A stretch of 64,000 bases of DNA from Paracoccus aminophilus JCM 7686 (GTDB taxonomy: Bacteria; Pseudomonadota; Alphaproteobacteria; Rhodobacterales; Rhodobacteraceae): positions 2,516,001 through 2,580,000 of the forward strand of contig NC_022041.1 of NCBI RefSeq assembly GCF_000444995.1, given 5' to 3'. A program made the position numbers and the translations under genes. Under the pieces are notes generated by a model. The model saw nothing but the letters and a program-made list of their open reading frames with translations. It was not told where the DNA came from and made no database searches. Positions 43,746 through 53,801 of this stretch are shown in pieces (within the stretch, counting starts at the first letter, position 1; every line of letters starts with the position of its first letter).

Positions 43746-44705
43746 ATGCGCGATCACGGCGGAGATATCGATAAAGCCGCGAAAAGATTCGGGGGGGCGG
43801 ACTGGATCGACCTCTCGACGGGAATCAATCGCAGGCCCTGGCCGGTCGCAGGGATCTCGGATCATGCCTTGCAGGCCCTGCCGACAGCGGCCGCTTTCAC
43901 CCGGCTGCAAGAGGTCGCGGCGGGCTGGTTCGGCTGCGATCCGGCGCTAGTCGTGCCTTTGTCGGGCGCCTCGGCGGGCATTCAGTTGCTGCCGCGCCTG
44001 CTGCCGCGCGGGCGCGCGGCGGTGCTCTCGCCGACCTATAACGAGCATGCAGCCAGCCTGCGCGCGGCGGGCTGGCAGGTCGATGCGCCGACCACGGTCG
44101 CGGCCTTGCACGGCGCCGATCTGGCGGTGATCGTCAATCCGAACAATCCCGATGGCCGCGTCTGGTGGCCTGCCGAGATTGCCGAGCTGTCGCGCTATGT
44201 CGGCCATCTCATCGTTGACGAAAGCTTCGCCGATCCCCGCCCCGATCTCTCAATCGCCGATGCGCCGCCCGCCAATGTGACGGTGCTGCGCTCTTTCGGG
44301 AAGTTCTGGGGTCTGGCCGGGCTGCGTCTGGGCTTTGTCGTCGGACATGAGGGCCTGACGCGCCGCTTGCGCGACCGGGCCGGGCCTTGGGCGGTCAGCG
44401 GCCCCGCGCTGGAAATCGGCGCGGCGGCGATGGCAGATCGGGGCTGGGCCGAGGATACGGTGGTCTGGCTGGCCGAGGCCGCGACCCATCTCGACCAGAT
44501 CATGACGCAAGCGGGCTGCGGCTTTGTCGGCGGCACGCATCTTTTCCGGCTTTACGATCTGGAGGATGCCAGCGCGATGCAAGAGCGGCTCGCGCGTAGC
44601 GGCATCTGGAGCCGCATCTTCCCGTGGAACCCGCGCTGGCTGCGTCTGGGTCTGCCTGGCAGCCGCGAGGAATTCGCGCGGCTGCAAGACGCTTTGAAGG
44701 CTTAG
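43746..44705 (+). CDS. cobC: Threonine-phosphate decarboxylase-type aminotransferase (CobC)
   Basis: This PLP enzyme makes (R)-1-amino-2-propanol phosphate for the nucleotide loop of cobalamin; it is called CobC in Rhodobacter-type nomenclature and CobD in Salmonella. The 319-residue protein has HGGDIDKAAKRFG at the N-terminus, SGASAGIQLLPRLL, VNPNNPDGRV, and the PLP lysine in RSFGKFWGLAGLRLGF. GGAGGGG six bases before the ATG fixes the start. The usual partner cobD (cbiB) is not adjacent. Its stop overlaps the convergent purK stop by four bases. Confidence 0.93.
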   Translation: MRDHGGDIDKAAKRFGGADWIDLSTGINRRPWPVAGISDHALQALPTAAAFTRLQEVAAGWFGCDPALVVPLSGASAGIQLLPRLLPRGRAAVLSPTYNEHAASLRAAGWQVDAPTTVAALHGADLAVIVNPNNPDGRVWWPAEIAELSRYVGHLIVDESFADPRPDLSIADAPPANVTVLRSFGKFWGLAGLRLGFVVGHEGLTRRLRDRAGPWAVSGPALEIGAAAMADRGWAEDTVVWLAEAATHLDQIMTQAGCGFVGGTHLFRLYDLEDASAMQERLARSGIWSRIFPWNPRWLRLGLPGSREEFARLQDALKA

Positions 44706-45748
44706 AGCACCTTGTTCACATGACCCATCTTGCGGCCGGGGCGTGCCTCGCCCTTGCCGTAAAGATGGATCTGGGTGCGCGGCTGTTTCAGCAAGGCCGG
44801 GATCTGCTCGACATCATCGCCGATCAGGTTCTGCATCTCGACATCGGCATAGCGGCTGCCATCGCCAAGCGGCAGACCGGCCACGGCGCGGATATGCTGC
44901 TCGAACTGATCGACCGCGCAACCCCCCTGCGTCCAATGGCCCGAGTTATGGACGCGCGGCGCGACCTCGTTCACGATCAGCCCCGAGGCGGTCACGAACA
45001 GCTCGACCCCCATGACGCCGACGTAATCAAGCGCATTGACGATGCGCGCGGCAATCAGCACCGCATCGGTCAGAACGCCATTCGGCTGGCCGCTCGGCAC
45101 GGTCGTGGTGCGCAAGATGCCCTCGCGGTGGACATTGAGCCCGGGATCAAAGGCCGAGACCTGCCCGTCCTGACCGCGCGCGACGATGACGCTGATCTCG
45201 GCCGAGAAATCGACGAAACCTTCCAGCACCGAAGGCGCACCGGTCCAGTCGCGTTGACCGGGTTCGGTGATGCGGATCTGGCCCTTGCCGTCATAGCCCA
45301 TGCGGCGGGTCTTGAGGATCGAAGGGGCGCCAACGGCGGCAATCGCAGCCTCCATCCCTTCAGCACTCTCCACCGCCACATAAGGCGCGGTCTTGAGCCC
45401 GATCGAGCTCAGGAAATCCTTTTCCGTCAGCCGGTCCTGCGACACTGCCAACGTCTTGCGGTTCGGGCGAATGGGCCGCAGGCTTTCAATGAGATCGAGT
45501 GCCGAGGTCGGCACATTCTCAAACTCATAGGTCACGACATCGACGGATTGGGCGAAGGCGCGCAGAGCGGCCTCGTCCTCATAGGGCGCGTTGGTGACCT
45601 GATAGGCGACATCGCCCGCAGGCGCGGCACCCGGCTCATAGATATGGCTGCGATAGCCCAGACGGCTTGCGGCAACCGACAACATCCGGCCCAATTGGCC
45701 GCCGCCGAGAATGCCGATGGTCGCGCCGGGTTTCAGGATCTCAGTCAT
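44702..45748 (-). CDS. purK: N5-carboxyaminoimidazole ribonucleotide synthase
   Basis: PurK is the ATP-grasp enzyme that carboxylates AIR with bicarbonate in purine synthesis, feeding PurE. The 348-residue protein has [43 protein letters not shown] for ATP binding, [37 protein letters not shown] (in parts) and the C-terminal [11 protein letters not shown]. The ATG at 45748 lies inside the end of purE (eight-base overlap), so the two are coupled in the order purE-purK. Confidence 0.97.
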   Translation of the reverse strand: MTEILKPGATIGILGGGQLGRMLSVAASRLGYRSHIYEPGAAPAGDVAYQVTNAPYEDEAALRAFAQSVDVVTYEFENVPTSALDLIESLRPIRPNRKTLAVSQDRLTEKDFLSSIGLKTAPYVAVESAEGMEAAIAAVGAPSILKTRRMGYDGKGQIRITEPGQRDWTGAPSVLEGFVDFSAEISVIVARGQDGQVSAFDPGLNVHREGILRTTTVPSGQPNGVLTDAVLIAARIVNALDYVGVMGVELFVTASGLIVNEVAPRVHNSGHWTQGGCAVDQFEQHIRAVAGLPLGDGSRYADVEMQNLIGDDVEQIPALLKQPRTQIHLYGKGEARPGRKMGHVNKVL

Positions 45749-46226
45749 CGGAGGGCTCCTCGGGGATCGAGGCGGACAAAGCCGCGCGCCAGGCGTCCAG
45801 CCGCTCGGCCAAAGCCGCATCGGTGATCGCGAGAATGCCCGCTGCCATCAGCCCGGCATTGGCGGCACCCGCCGCCCCGATGGCCATAGTCGCGACCGGA
45901 TAGCCCTTGGGCATCTGAACGATCGAATAAAGCGAATCGACGCCCGAAAGCGCCTTGGTCTGGACCGGCACGCCGATCACCGGCACCCGCGTTTTCGAGG
46001 CCATCATGCCGGGCAGATGCGCCGCCCCGCCCGCGCCCGCGATGATCACTTTGAGCCCGCGCGACACCGCGCTCTTGCCGTAATCCCAGAGCCGGTCGGG
46101 CGTGCGATGCGCGCTGACGATCTTCGTCTCATAGCTGACCCCGAGCTCATCGAGAATCTTTGCAGCCTCGCGCATGGTCTGCCAATCGGACTGGCTGCCC
46201 ATGATGATTCCGACCGGTTTGTCCAT
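45741..46226 (-). CDS. purE: N5-carboxyaminoimidazole ribonucleotide mutase
   Basis: Class I PurE shifts the carboxyl group of N5-CAIR to give CAIR. The 161-residue protein shows [32 protein letters not shown] with the conserved substrate-binding residues, [16 protein letters not shown] and [30 protein letters not shown] precedes the ATG at 46226. Together with purK it forms a two-gene operon; a small YdcH-type gene lies just upstream on the same strand. Confidence 0.97.
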   Translation of the reverse strand: MDKPVGIIMGSQSDWQTMREAAKILDELGVSYETKIVSAHRTPDRLWDYGKSAVSRGLKVIIAGAGGAAHLPGMMASKTRVPVIGVPVQTKALSGVDSLYSIVQMPKGYPVATMAIGAAGAANAGLMAAGILAITDAALAERLDAWRAALSASIPEEPSDD

Positions 46227-46283
46227 CGCTTGCCCTCATTCGATCCGTGCCCCGGCCTTAACGCGCGGGAACGGTGCACGCAA

Positions 46284-46502
46284 TCATGCGATGATATCGG
46301 GCGTCAGATCGTCCTCGATCCGCGAGATCCGGTCCTTGAGCGCCAGCTTTTGCTTCTTGAGCCGCTGGAGCGTCAGCGAGGAGGTCAGCGTCTGGCTGGT
46401 CAGCGCGATGATCGCCTCGTCGAGATCGCGGTGCTCGCGCTTGAGCACCGCAAGTCGTGCGCGGTGGATCTCTTCCGGAGACATTTCGTGCTGGGACGTC
46501 AT
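46284..46502 (-). CDS. YdcH family (DUF465) small protein
   Basis: This 72-residue, charged, helical protein fits the YdcH/DUF465 family of short coiled-coil proteins without known function. The pattern MSPEEIHRARLAVLKREHRDL, DEAIIAL, LQRLKKQKLALKDRISRIEDD is typical. Two ATGs are adjacent; GAGG is better spaced for the second (46502). It is 57 bases upstream of purE on the same strand and may be co-transcribed. It diverges from hsp20. Confidence 0.88.
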   Translation of the reverse strand: MTSQHEMSPEEIHRARLAVLKREHRDLDEAIIALTSQTLTSSLTLQRLKKQKLALKDRISRIEDDLTPDIIA

Positions 46503-46573
46503 CATCTGGCCTCGAACTGCTTATGGCTGTTTATAGACTGCCCGTTTCGGCCGGTTAACTGCAAGGCCGCATC

Positions 46574-46602
46574 TTGTTCGGCGCCGTCTGCGCTCACATA
46601 TT
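46574..46602 (+). promoter_or_regulatory. Putative hsp20 promoter
   Basis: TTGTTC (46574-46579) and CATATT (46597-46602) are spaced by 17 bases. The preceding C gives CTTG, as in RpoH-type -35 elements. It lies 66 bases upstream of the hsp20 start. Assignment to RpoH rather than the main sigma factor is a guess. Confidence 0.4.
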
Positions 46603-46667
46603 GGCAGGGTCGGATTGCCAATCAGGGGTCCGGCCGACAGTCGCTTTGCTGCAAAGGACTAGAGCAG

Positions 46668-47093
46668 ATGACGAAGATTTCACTGGCCACCCATCCGTTC
46701 CTTCTGGGCTTCGACCAATTGGAACGTCTGGCCGAACGCGCTGCCAAGGGCGCGGAAGGCTATCCGCCCTATAATATCGAACATGTTGGGGCGAATGGCT
46801 TTCGGATCACTCTCGCGGTTGCCGGTTTCTCGGAAGAGGATCTGTCGATCACCCTTGAGGAACGCCAGCTCGTGATTCGCGGCCGTCAGGCCGAGGTCGA
46901 TGAGAGCCGGGTGTTCCTGCATCGCGGCATCGCGTCGCGCGCCTTCCAGCGCAGTTTCGTGCTGGCCGACGGGGTCGAGGTGATTGCGGCGGGGCTCGAA
47001 AACGGCCTGTTGAACATCGACCTCAGACGCTCTGTTCCCGACAGCATTGTCCAGACCATCCCGATCAGCCGCAAAGAAAGGGGATCGCAATGA
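46668..47093 (+). CDS. Small heat-shock protein, Hsp20/IbpA family
   Basis: Small heat-shock proteins hold unfolding proteins in oligomers until DnaK/ClpB can refold them. This 141-residue protein has FLLGFDQLERLAERAAKG at the N-terminus as in IbpA types, then the alpha-crystallin domain (PPYNIEHVGANGFRITLAVAGF, LSITLEERQLVIRGRQ, FLHRGIASRAFQRSFVLAD, ENGLLNIDLRRSVPD). The I-x-I/V tail motif is present loosely as IPIS. It is translationally coupled to the DUF1150 gene through ATGA, a conserved pairing in this order of bacteria. RpoH control is likely, since rpoH is in the same window. Confidence 0.94.
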   Translation: MTKISLATHPFLLGFDQLERLAERAAKGAEGYPPYNIEHVGANGFRITLAVAGFSEEDLSITLEERQLVIRGRQAEVDESRVFLHRGIASRAFQRSFVLADGVEVIAAGLENGLLNIDLRRSVPDSIVQTIPISRKERGSQ

Positions 47094-47314
47094 ATACGAA
47101 GTTCGACTTCAGCCAGGAAACGGACAACACCGTCTATATCCGCCGCGTCGCGGTTGCGACTTTGCCGCAGGATGTGCGCGATCAGGTCGAAGGCGTCGAG
47201 GCGCTTTATGCCGTTCATGGTGCCGATGGCGAACGGATCGCTTTGGTGAAAGATCGCGGGCTCGCCTTCATGCTGGCGCGTGAAAACGAAATGAGCCCGG
47301 TCAGCGTTCACTAA
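47090..47314 (+). CDS. DUF1150 family protein
   Basis: This 74-residue acidic protein matches DUF1150, an alphaproteobacterial family without known function that is typically encoded right after hsp20. Blocks are VYIRRVAVATLPQDVRDQV, EALYAVHGADGERIALVKDR and GLAFMLARENEMSPVSVH. The ATGA overlap with hsp20 means both are made together, so a role alongside the chaperone is reasonable but unproven. Confidence 0.92.
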   Translation: MNTKFDFSQETDNTVYIRRVAVATLPQDVRDQVEGVEALYAVHGADGERIALVKDRGLAFMLARENEMSPVSVH

Positions 47315-47361
47315 GCAATGCTGCGCGCGTCGCTGACGAAACCGAGCCTTGCCAGCGCGTC

Positions 47362-48387
47362 TCAGTTGCGCGCTGGCATAACTCTGTCGCAACCGGCAGC
47401 GCCAAACTTGTCGCCAAAACCCGCCGGATTGGCTCCGGCCTTCGCAAGATAGGGCAGGACGATCTGGCTGCGGATGGCCTTGGCCGTGCTGCGGCGCTTC
47501 CAGTATTTTCGCTTTCCGCACAGCAGACCAAAGACACTGCGGCGCGCGGCCTCGACGCGGCGCAGCTTCTGGCGCCAGTTGTGGCGATGCGGCGGCGGCA
47601 TGAGGTCGGCAATGCGCCCGGCGTGGAAATGCCAGATCTCGCCGAAAGCCACATTCCACATCCAAGGCTTCACATTCACCACATAATGCAGAACCGAGAT
47701 CCGGCTCGGCAGCTCCTCGACGCATTTATAGGTCGGGAGATTGGCATAGATGTTGTATTGCGCGGGCAAGAGCACGATCCGGTCGCGGCAGACGATATTG
47801 ATCGCGGATTGATCCTCGCAATACCAAGCGGCCTTGGGGTCGGACAGGATTTCGAGGCAGCGGCAGCTTAGCTTTTCCGCGCGCCAGACCGGCAGATTCA
47901 TCACCAAAAGGCCCGAGTTCACATATTCGCCAAGCCGAGTCCCGGTCGCGGCCAGTTCTCGCGGGGCGGGCGAAGGATCGGCCACGGCGGCAATCGGGCA
48001 ATCGCCGAGCTCGACCTGCATCAGCGCGGACAGGTCATCGACCACGATCATATCGCTGTCCATATAGACGAGACGATCGTCCTCGGGCAGCAGCTCGGGG
48101 ATGAGCAGGCGCATATAGGCAGCGCGGTTCAAATGAGCGCGGCGCACCGTCAGATGGGCAAAGCGCGAGGCCTCGATGGAAATCCGGTCGATGCGCAGGG
48201 ACAGCCGGGTCGCGAGCTCGGCCAGTTTGCGACAATTGTCTTCGGCAATCCCCATATCCAGCACGGTGAAGCGCACGCGGGGATTGTGAAAGGCGGTCGA
48301 GGCGATCAGCGCCATGACCCCGGCCATGTAATTGTTATCCGATCCGGTGACGATATGAAGCATGTCCATGGCCTCGGAAGATGTCAT
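47362..48387 (-). CDS. Glycosyltransferase family 8
   Basis: This 341-residue protein is a GT8-type enzyme with the metal/donor motif YMDSDMIVVDD (DxD) and the blocks MLHIVTGSDNNYMAGVMALI, LNRAAYMRLLIPELLPEDDR, YVNSGLLVMNLPVWR and FHAGRIADLMPP. GT8 enzymes retain anomeric configuration and often decorate lipopolysaccharide cores. Its ATG at 48387 overlaps the stop of the upstream glycosyltransferase gene by four bases (ATGA), so the two work as a unit. The C-terminal 60 residues are basic and lack family similarity that I can see. The acceptor is unknown. Confidence 0.85.
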   Translation of the reverse strand: MTSSEAMDMLHIVTGSDNNYMAGVMALIASTAFHNPRVRFTVLDMGIAEDNCRKLAELATRLSLRIDRISIEASRFAHLTVRRAHLNRAAYMRLLIPELLPEDDRLVYMDSDMIVVDDLSALMQVELGDCPIAAVADPSPAPRELAATGTRLGEYVNSGLLVMNLPVWRAEKLSCRCLEILSDPKAAWYCEDQSAINIVCRDRIVLLPAQYNIYANLPTYKCVEELPSRISVLHYVVNVKPWMWNVAFGEIWHFHAGRIADLMPPPHRHNWRQKLRRVEAARRSVFGLLCGKRKYWKRRSTAKAIRSQIVLPYLAKAGANPAGFGDKFGAAGCDRVMPARN

Positions 48388-49169
48388 TCGCTTTTGCCCT
48401 GCCACGCCTGTTCGAGCCAGTCGATCTTGCCGATCCGACGATACCATTTACCACCTTTGCCCGAAAACACGTCATCCATCTTGGGACTGCCGGCAAAGAC
48501 AACGATGCGCGCGGTCTCGGGCAGGCTCGGGTCGCTGACATAGCTCAGCAGATGGCGCGGCACGCAATCGTTCTTGAAACTGACGCACCAGCCTTTGGGC
48601 CAGTAGGACAGCTGACCCTTGCGGTCGAGCTCGGCGCTGACGAATTGTTGTTCATGCTCATATTGCGCCGCGATCTCGCCCGGCGCGGCCAGATAGCCCT
48701 GCAAGATGCTGCCAAAGCCGCCGACGGTGAAGCGAAAGACCGAGGTATTCGCGACCATATGCAAAAAGCGGTCCCGCGTCGGGCGCAGCTTGCGCAGGGG
48801 TTTCGGGCGGAACAGATCATCGTCGCGAATGCCGATGAAGGTGCCGGGCAGCTCGAAGAAGGGCGAAAGATCGCGCACGACAACCAGATCGAGATCCAGA
48901 AACAGCGCCATCCCCTGAAGCCCGAAGAGATCGGGCTGAAACAGCGCCAGCTTGCGCCAACGGGTATCGCCATTGCCGGGCGGAAGGCCCAGCTCGGGCA
49001 GAGGAAAGGCCTCGATCCCCGGCTCAAACCCGACCGCGTCATCGGTGAAACAGATAAAGCGATGGGGTCGGGCAAGGTTGCGGCGGACCTGCCGGGCCAG
49101 CCGGTTCACATCGTCGGCACTGTAAAGCGTGCCCCATTTCATCGTCAGGATGAGGACGGGCTCGGACAT
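48384..49169 (-). CDS. Putative glycosyltransferase (GT-A fold)
   Basis: This 261-residue protein has the motif ALFLDLDLVVVRDLSPF, an acidic DLDLV variant of the GT-A donor site. It starts VLILTMKWGTLYSADDVNRL and includes RPHRFICFTDDAVGFEPGIE, as in bacterial glycosyltransferases annotated as glycosyl transferase or GT8-like. Later blocks are VANTSVFRFTVGGFGSILQGY and YWPKGWCVSFKNDCVP. GAGGAG precedes its ATG at 49169. It is the first of two overlapping glycosyltransferase genes. The substrate is unknown. Confidence 0.75.
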   Translation of the reverse strand: MSEPVLILTMKWGTLYSADDVNRLARQVRRNLARPHRFICFTDDAVGFEPGIEAFPLPELGLPPGNGDTRWRKLALFQPDLFGLQGMALFLDLDLVVVRDLSPFFELPGTFIGIRDDDLFRPKPLRKLRPTRDRFLHMVANTSVFRFTVGGFGSILQGYLAAPGEIAAQYEHEQQFVSAELDRKGQLSYWPKGWCVSFKNDCVPRHLLSYVSDPSLPETARIVVFAGSPKMDDVFSGKGGKWYRRIGKIDWLEQAWQGKSE

Positions 49170-49209
49170 CTGGGCTCCTCAAGGCGCATGTGGAGGCCAT
49201 ATCAGCATG

Positions 49210-49238
49210 GACCGCGCTCTTCAACGAGGGGCGCGGTC
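49210..49238 (-). terminator. Hairpin after trxB
   Basis: GACCGCGC (49210-49217) pairs with GCGCGGTC (49231-49238), with a further possible CTC/GAG pairing inside. It lies in the 86-base gap between trxB and the glycosyltransferase start on the minus strand. There is no T tract. Confidence 0.45.
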
Positions 49239-49255
49239 AGCAAGCGGTGAGCAGC

Positions 49256-50290
<1,035 letters not shown>

Positions 50291-50441
50291 TCAGAGGTTT
50301 AGGTAAACATCGCCGCGACCGGTTGCAATGTGTCGCCCTTCGTGGGGCGTCGCCGCGTAACGTCAGAAAGAATATTGCGATTCCGGTTCTGCCACGGTAG
50401 TTTCCGGCAAGAAACGTAGCCCTGATGGGCAAGAGGGATTT

Positions 50442-50933
50442 ATGAGCGCTGCCAGACTTGACGATATCGACCGCAAGATTCTGGCAGAGTTACAGGCCGA
50501 TGGTCGGATGACCAACGTCGAACTCGCTCGGCGCGTCGGCATCTCGGCCCCGCCCTGCCTGCGCCGCGTCCGCGCGCTCGAGGAAACCGGCTATATCCGT
50601 GGCTATCACGCCGATATCGACCCGCGCGAGCTGGGCTTCGAGGTGCAGGTCTTTGCCATGGTGCGCCTGCACAGCCAGTCGGAAAAAGACCTCTCGGCCT
50701 TCGAGGCTCAGGCACGCAGCTGGCCTTTGGTCCGCGAATGTCACATGCTCAACGGTGAGATCGATTTCATCCTGAAATGCGTCTCGCCCGATCTGCCGAC
50801 CTTCCAGCGCTTTCTGACCGAGGGGCTGACCTCGGCCGAGAATGTCGCCAGCGTCAAGACGAGCCTCGTGATCCGCTGCGCCAAGGACGAGCCCGCGATC
50901 CCGTTTGAAGTCGTGGAAAGCCGCCTCGCCTGA
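50442..50933 (+). CDS. Lrp/AsnC family transcriptional regulator
   Basis: This 163-residue protein has the N-terminal helix-turn-helix of the family (LDDIDRKILAELQADGRMTN, ELARRVGISAPPCLRRVRAL) and the C-terminal RAM ligand-binding domain (VQVFAMVRLHSQSEKDLSAF, ECHMLNGEIDFILKCVSPDL). It is close in type to Lrp proper, with SAPPCLRRV in the recognition helix. Such proteins sense amino acids and often control a divergent neighbour; here that neighbour is trxB. Its own promoter and operator should lie in 50261-50441, but I found no convincing dyad. Confidence 0.94.
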   Translation: MSAARLDDIDRKILAELQADGRMTNVELARRVGISAPPCLRRVRALEETGYIRGYHADIDPRELGFEVQVFAMVRLHSQSEKDLSAFEAQARSWPLVRECHMLNGEIDFILKCVSPDLPTFQRFLTEGLTSAENVASVKTSLVIRCAKDEPAIPFEVVESRLA

Positions 50934-50946
50934 GGTGAACCGGACG

Positions 50947-50969
50947 GGGCGCGCGACCAAAGCGCGCCC
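50947..50969. terminator. Hairpin between convergent lrp-type gene and pgeF
   Basis: GGGCGCGC (50947-50954) pairs with GCGCGCCC (50962-50969) around GACCAAA. No T tract is present, so its strength as a terminator is uncertain. Confidence 0.5.
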
Positions 50970-50996
50970 GCCCACCTGCCCTTCCGGCGCGTCCTC

Positions 50997-51761
50997 TTAC
51001 AACACAATCGCCGAAATCAGCCGCCCGTAATCGGCGGCGCCCTCATGGGTGGCGCGGCGATAGGAAAAGAAGCGCTCGGGATCGGAATAGGTGCAATGAT
51101 GCGTCCAAGCGGCGCTGACGCCCGCCTCGCGCAGCCGCATCAGGCCAAAGCCCGGCAGATCGAACATCGGCCTCCCGTTCAGCCCGCCCGAGAAAAAGCG
51201 GCCATAGCTTGGGTCTTCGGCGAGAAACTGATCCATGAACTCGTCGCCGACCTCATAGGCGCGCTGACTGATCGTCGGGCCGATGACGGCGCGGATATGG
51301 CGCGCGCCCAGATCCTCCATCGCGGCAACCGTCGCCTCGATCACGCCGCCAAGCGCGCCTTTCCAGCCCGCATGAGCCGCGCCGATCACCCCGGCCTTGG
51401 CATCGGCAAAGAGAATCGGCTGGCAATCGGCGCTGAGCACGCTCAGGACCACACCCGGCAGCGTCGTCACCATGCCATCGGCACGGGTCGCGGCCAGTTT
51501 TTCCAGATCGGTCTCGGCGGTGATCGTCATGACATCGGCGGAATGGACCTGATGGACCGAGGCCAGCCGCTCGATACCGGCCCCCATCGCCTCGGCCACA
51601 CGCGTGCGGTTGATCGCCACGATCTCTGCCTGATCGCTCGACCCGCGCCCGCAGTTCAGCCCGGAAAACAGCCCCGAGCTTGCGCCCCCCTTGCGGGTGA
51701 AGAAGCCGTGCCGCACGGGGGCGAGCAGTTCGGCGGTCAGGATTTCAAGCGTGGTTTGCAT
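50997..51761 (-). CDS. pgeF: Peptidoglycan editing factor PgeF (YfiH/laccase-domain)
   Basis: PgeF/YfiH removes wrongly incorporated amino acids from peptidoglycan precursors; the family was formerly called polyphenol oxidase or DUF152. The 254-residue protein shows RHGFFTRKGGASSGLFSGLN, ASVHQVHSADV, VLSADCQPILFAD, IGAAHAGWKGALGGVIEATV and AWTHHCTYSDPERFFSYRR, with the conserved Cys/His metal residues. AGGA precedes the ATG. It is the last gene of lgt-midA-pgeF, seven bases after midA. Confidence 0.94.
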   Translation of the reverse strand: MQTTLEILTAELLAPVRHGFFTRKGGASSGLFSGLNCGRGSSDQAEIVAINRTRVAEAMGAGIERLASVHQVHSADVMTITAETDLEKLAATRADGMVTTLPGVVLSVLSADCQPILFADAKAGVIGAAHAGWKGALGGVIEATVAAMEDLGARHIRAVIGPTISQRAYEVGDEFMDQFLAEDPSYGRFFSGGLNGRPMFDLPGFGLMRLREAGVSAAWTHHCTYSDPERFFSYRRATHEGAADYGRLISAIVL

Positions 51762-51768
51762 GATTGTC

Positions 51769-52803
51769 CTACGGTTGGAAGCCCGGAGGCGGGGGAGCGT
51801 CGGGCGCCCAAAGCGCCATCACTTTGAAGAGGTGCCCCATTTCCGCCGCATCGGTCAAGCGATGAAGCGCGGCCCGCGCGCCGGCGTCGCCAGCGGCCTC
51901 CAGACGCGCCGCGCGCGCTGCGATGCCAAGGCTGAGCAGCCAATCGCCCTGCGGCTGCATCCGCGAGGCGCGCGCGCCTGCGGTCTCGGCGGCCCGCGCG
52001 ATCGGCTCGAAATCGACATGGGCGGTCAGATCGGCCTCGCCGGGATGGGCGAGCGGGTCCTCGGGCTGATGGCGGCGCAGCGCCTGAAAGCTGTCGCCCC
52101 GGCCCCGCCAATTGCCGTAATCGAGAAAGATCGCCGCCCCGCCCTGACGCGCAATCCGGCCCGCGATCTCGGCGGTGATGGGCGCGGCTGCGGGGCAAAC
52201 CTCGCGCAGCTCGCCCAAGGGGGCAGGTTCGCCCGGCTGGGGGGCGGCAAGGCCAAGCGTGAGCGCGCCCTCGGGGTCCAGCGCAATGATCCGCTCGGCC
52301 CAGCCCGCCTCGACGCGCTGGAACTGGCGGATCGGCAAGGCGTCAAAGAACTCGTTGGCCACAAGAAACAGCGGCTGTTCAGGCAGATCGGCCGCCTGAT
52401 CGAGATGGCGCACCGGACCCAGTTTTTCGCGCTGGACGGCGCGCAAATGCGGCGAGGCCTCGATCAGCGTGATCTCGGCCGCCGCAACCATGCCCGGCAC
52501 ATTGCGGATCGCGCGCAGAAGATCGGCCATCAGCGTGCCGCGCCCCGGGCCGATCTCGGCGAGGGTAAAGGGCGCGGGACTGCCCTGATCGAGCCAGGCC
52601 TGCGCCAAGGCCAGCCCGATCATCTCGCCAAACATCTGGCTGATCTCGGGCGCGGTGATGAAATCGCCGCCTGCCCCGAAGGGATCGCGGGTGGCGTAAT
52701 AGCCATGCTCGGGGTGGAGCATGCAGAGCTGCATATATTCATCTAGCCGCATCGCGCCCGCAGTGCGCAGACGCGCGGCAATGAGGCGCGCGAGCGGGGT
52801 CAT
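51769..52803 (-). CDS. SAM-dependent methyltransferase, MidA/NDUFAF7 family
   Basis: NDUFAF7, the mitochondrial member of this family (DUF185), methylates an arginine of complex I subunit NDUFS2 during assembly; alphaproteobacterial members are the nearest relatives. The 344-residue protein has MRLDEYMQLCMLHPEHGYYA, FGAGGDFITAPEISQMFGEM, the SAM motif LAEIGPGRGTLMADLLRAI and FLVANEFFDALPIRQF. It lies ten bases after lgt and seven before pgeF, so the three form an operon. A role in complex I assembly is inferred from the family. Confidence 0.9.
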   Translation of the reverse strand: MTPLARLIAARLRTAGAMRLDEYMQLCMLHPEHGYYATRDPFGAGGDFITAPEISQMFGEMIGLALAQAWLDQGSPAPFTLAEIGPGRGTLMADLLRAIRNVPGMVAAAEITLIEASPHLRAVQREKLGPVRHLDQAADLPEQPLFLVANEFFDALPIRQFQRVEAGWAERIIALDPEGALTLGLAAPQPGEPAPLGELREVCPAAAPITAEIAGRIARQGGAAIFLDYGNWRGRGDSFQALRRHQPEDPLAHPGEADLTAHVDFEPIARAAETAGARASRMQPQGDWLLSLGIAARAARLEAAGDAGARAALHRLTDAAEMGHLFKVMALWAPDAPPPPGFQP

Positions 52804-52813
52804 GCGCGGCGCC

Positions 52814-53695
52814 CTATGCGCTCACCGGCGGTCGCCGCAGCGCATAGAGGATAAAGCCCAGCCCGACGAGAATCATCGGCAAGGACAGCTCTTGGCCGCG
52901 CGAAATCCCCCAGACCGGACCGCCAAGGACATGACCCAGCGGATTGTCCGGCGTGATGAACCGTGCATCGGCCTGACGGAAGAACTCGACGATGAAACGG
53001 CTGATGCCATAGCCCGCAACGAAAATGCCGAAAGCGAGACCCGGACGCTTCAGCCCGCCCGCGCGCACCACCGCGAAAAGGATGATCGCCAGCATGACGC
53101 CTTCGAGCGCGGCCTCGTAAAGCTGGCTCGGATGGCGGGCGCACAGCCCGACCACGCCGGGGCAATTCTGCGCGGCCTCGCCGGGGAAGATCACGCCCCA
53201 GGGCAGATCGGTCGGACGCCCCCAAAGCTCGGCGTTGATGAAATTCGCGATCCGGCCCAGCCCGAGCCCGATCGGCGTCGCCACGCCCAAGGCATCGGCC
53301 AGCCGCAGCGTCGGGATATGGTGCTTGCGGCTATACCAGAGCGAGGCCAGCACCACGCCGAGAAAACCGCCATGGAAAGACATGCCGCCCTGATCGATGC
53401 GGATGATCTGACCGGGATTGGCGAGGTAGAAATCGAGATCGTAGAACAGCACGAAGCCCAGCCGACCGCCCAGCACCACGCCGACGATGACCCAGGTCAG
53501 CAGCTCCTCGACCTTGCCCGGCTCCATCGGCGGCGTGCCGCCCCAGAGCGCGGGGCGTTTCATCAGCCGCACGATGATCCACCAACCGATCAGCAGGCCC
53601 ACAAGATAGGCCATCGCATACCAGCGCAGCGAGAAGGCCTGTCCGAAGAGATGCACGGTAAAGATCTCGGGCGAGATATCGGGAAAGGGGATCAT
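52814..53695 (-). CDS. lgt: Prolipoprotein diacylglyceryl transferase
   Basis: Lgt attaches diacylglycerol from phosphatidylglycerol to the lipobox cysteine of prolipoproteins, at the inner membrane. The 293-residue protein has about seven spans and the signature GRIANFINAELWGRPTDLPW with the conserved Arg and Asn, preceded by RIDQGGMSFHGGFLGVVLA, then HPSQLYEAALEGV and SRFIVEFFRQAD. Several lipoproteins encoded in this window (M48, GH25) are its likely substrates. It heads the lgt-midA-pgeF operon. The ATG at 53695 has only a weak ribosome site. Confidence 0.97.
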   Translation of the reverse strand: MIPFPDISPEIFTVHLFGQAFSLRWYAMAYLVGLLIGWWIIVRLMKRPALWGGTPPMEPGKVEELLTWVIVGVVLGGRLGFVLFYDLDFYLANPGQIIRIDQGGMSFHGGFLGVVLASLWYSRKHHIPTLRLADALGVATPIGLGLGRIANFINAELWGRPTDLPWGVIFPGEAAQNCPGVVGLCARHPSQLYEAALEGVMLAIILFAVVRAGGLKRPGLAFGIFVAGYGISRFIVEFFRQADARFITPDNPLGHVLGGPVWGISRGQELSLPMILVGLGFILYALRRPPVSA

Positions 53696-53801
53696 GGGCG
53701 TCTCGTCTCACCTTCTGCTTGCGTCGGGCCGGGCAGAGGGACATTGAACCCGCCCTGCGTCAGCGCCATATAGATAGCAACACCGATCCGAAAGGCCACC
53801 T

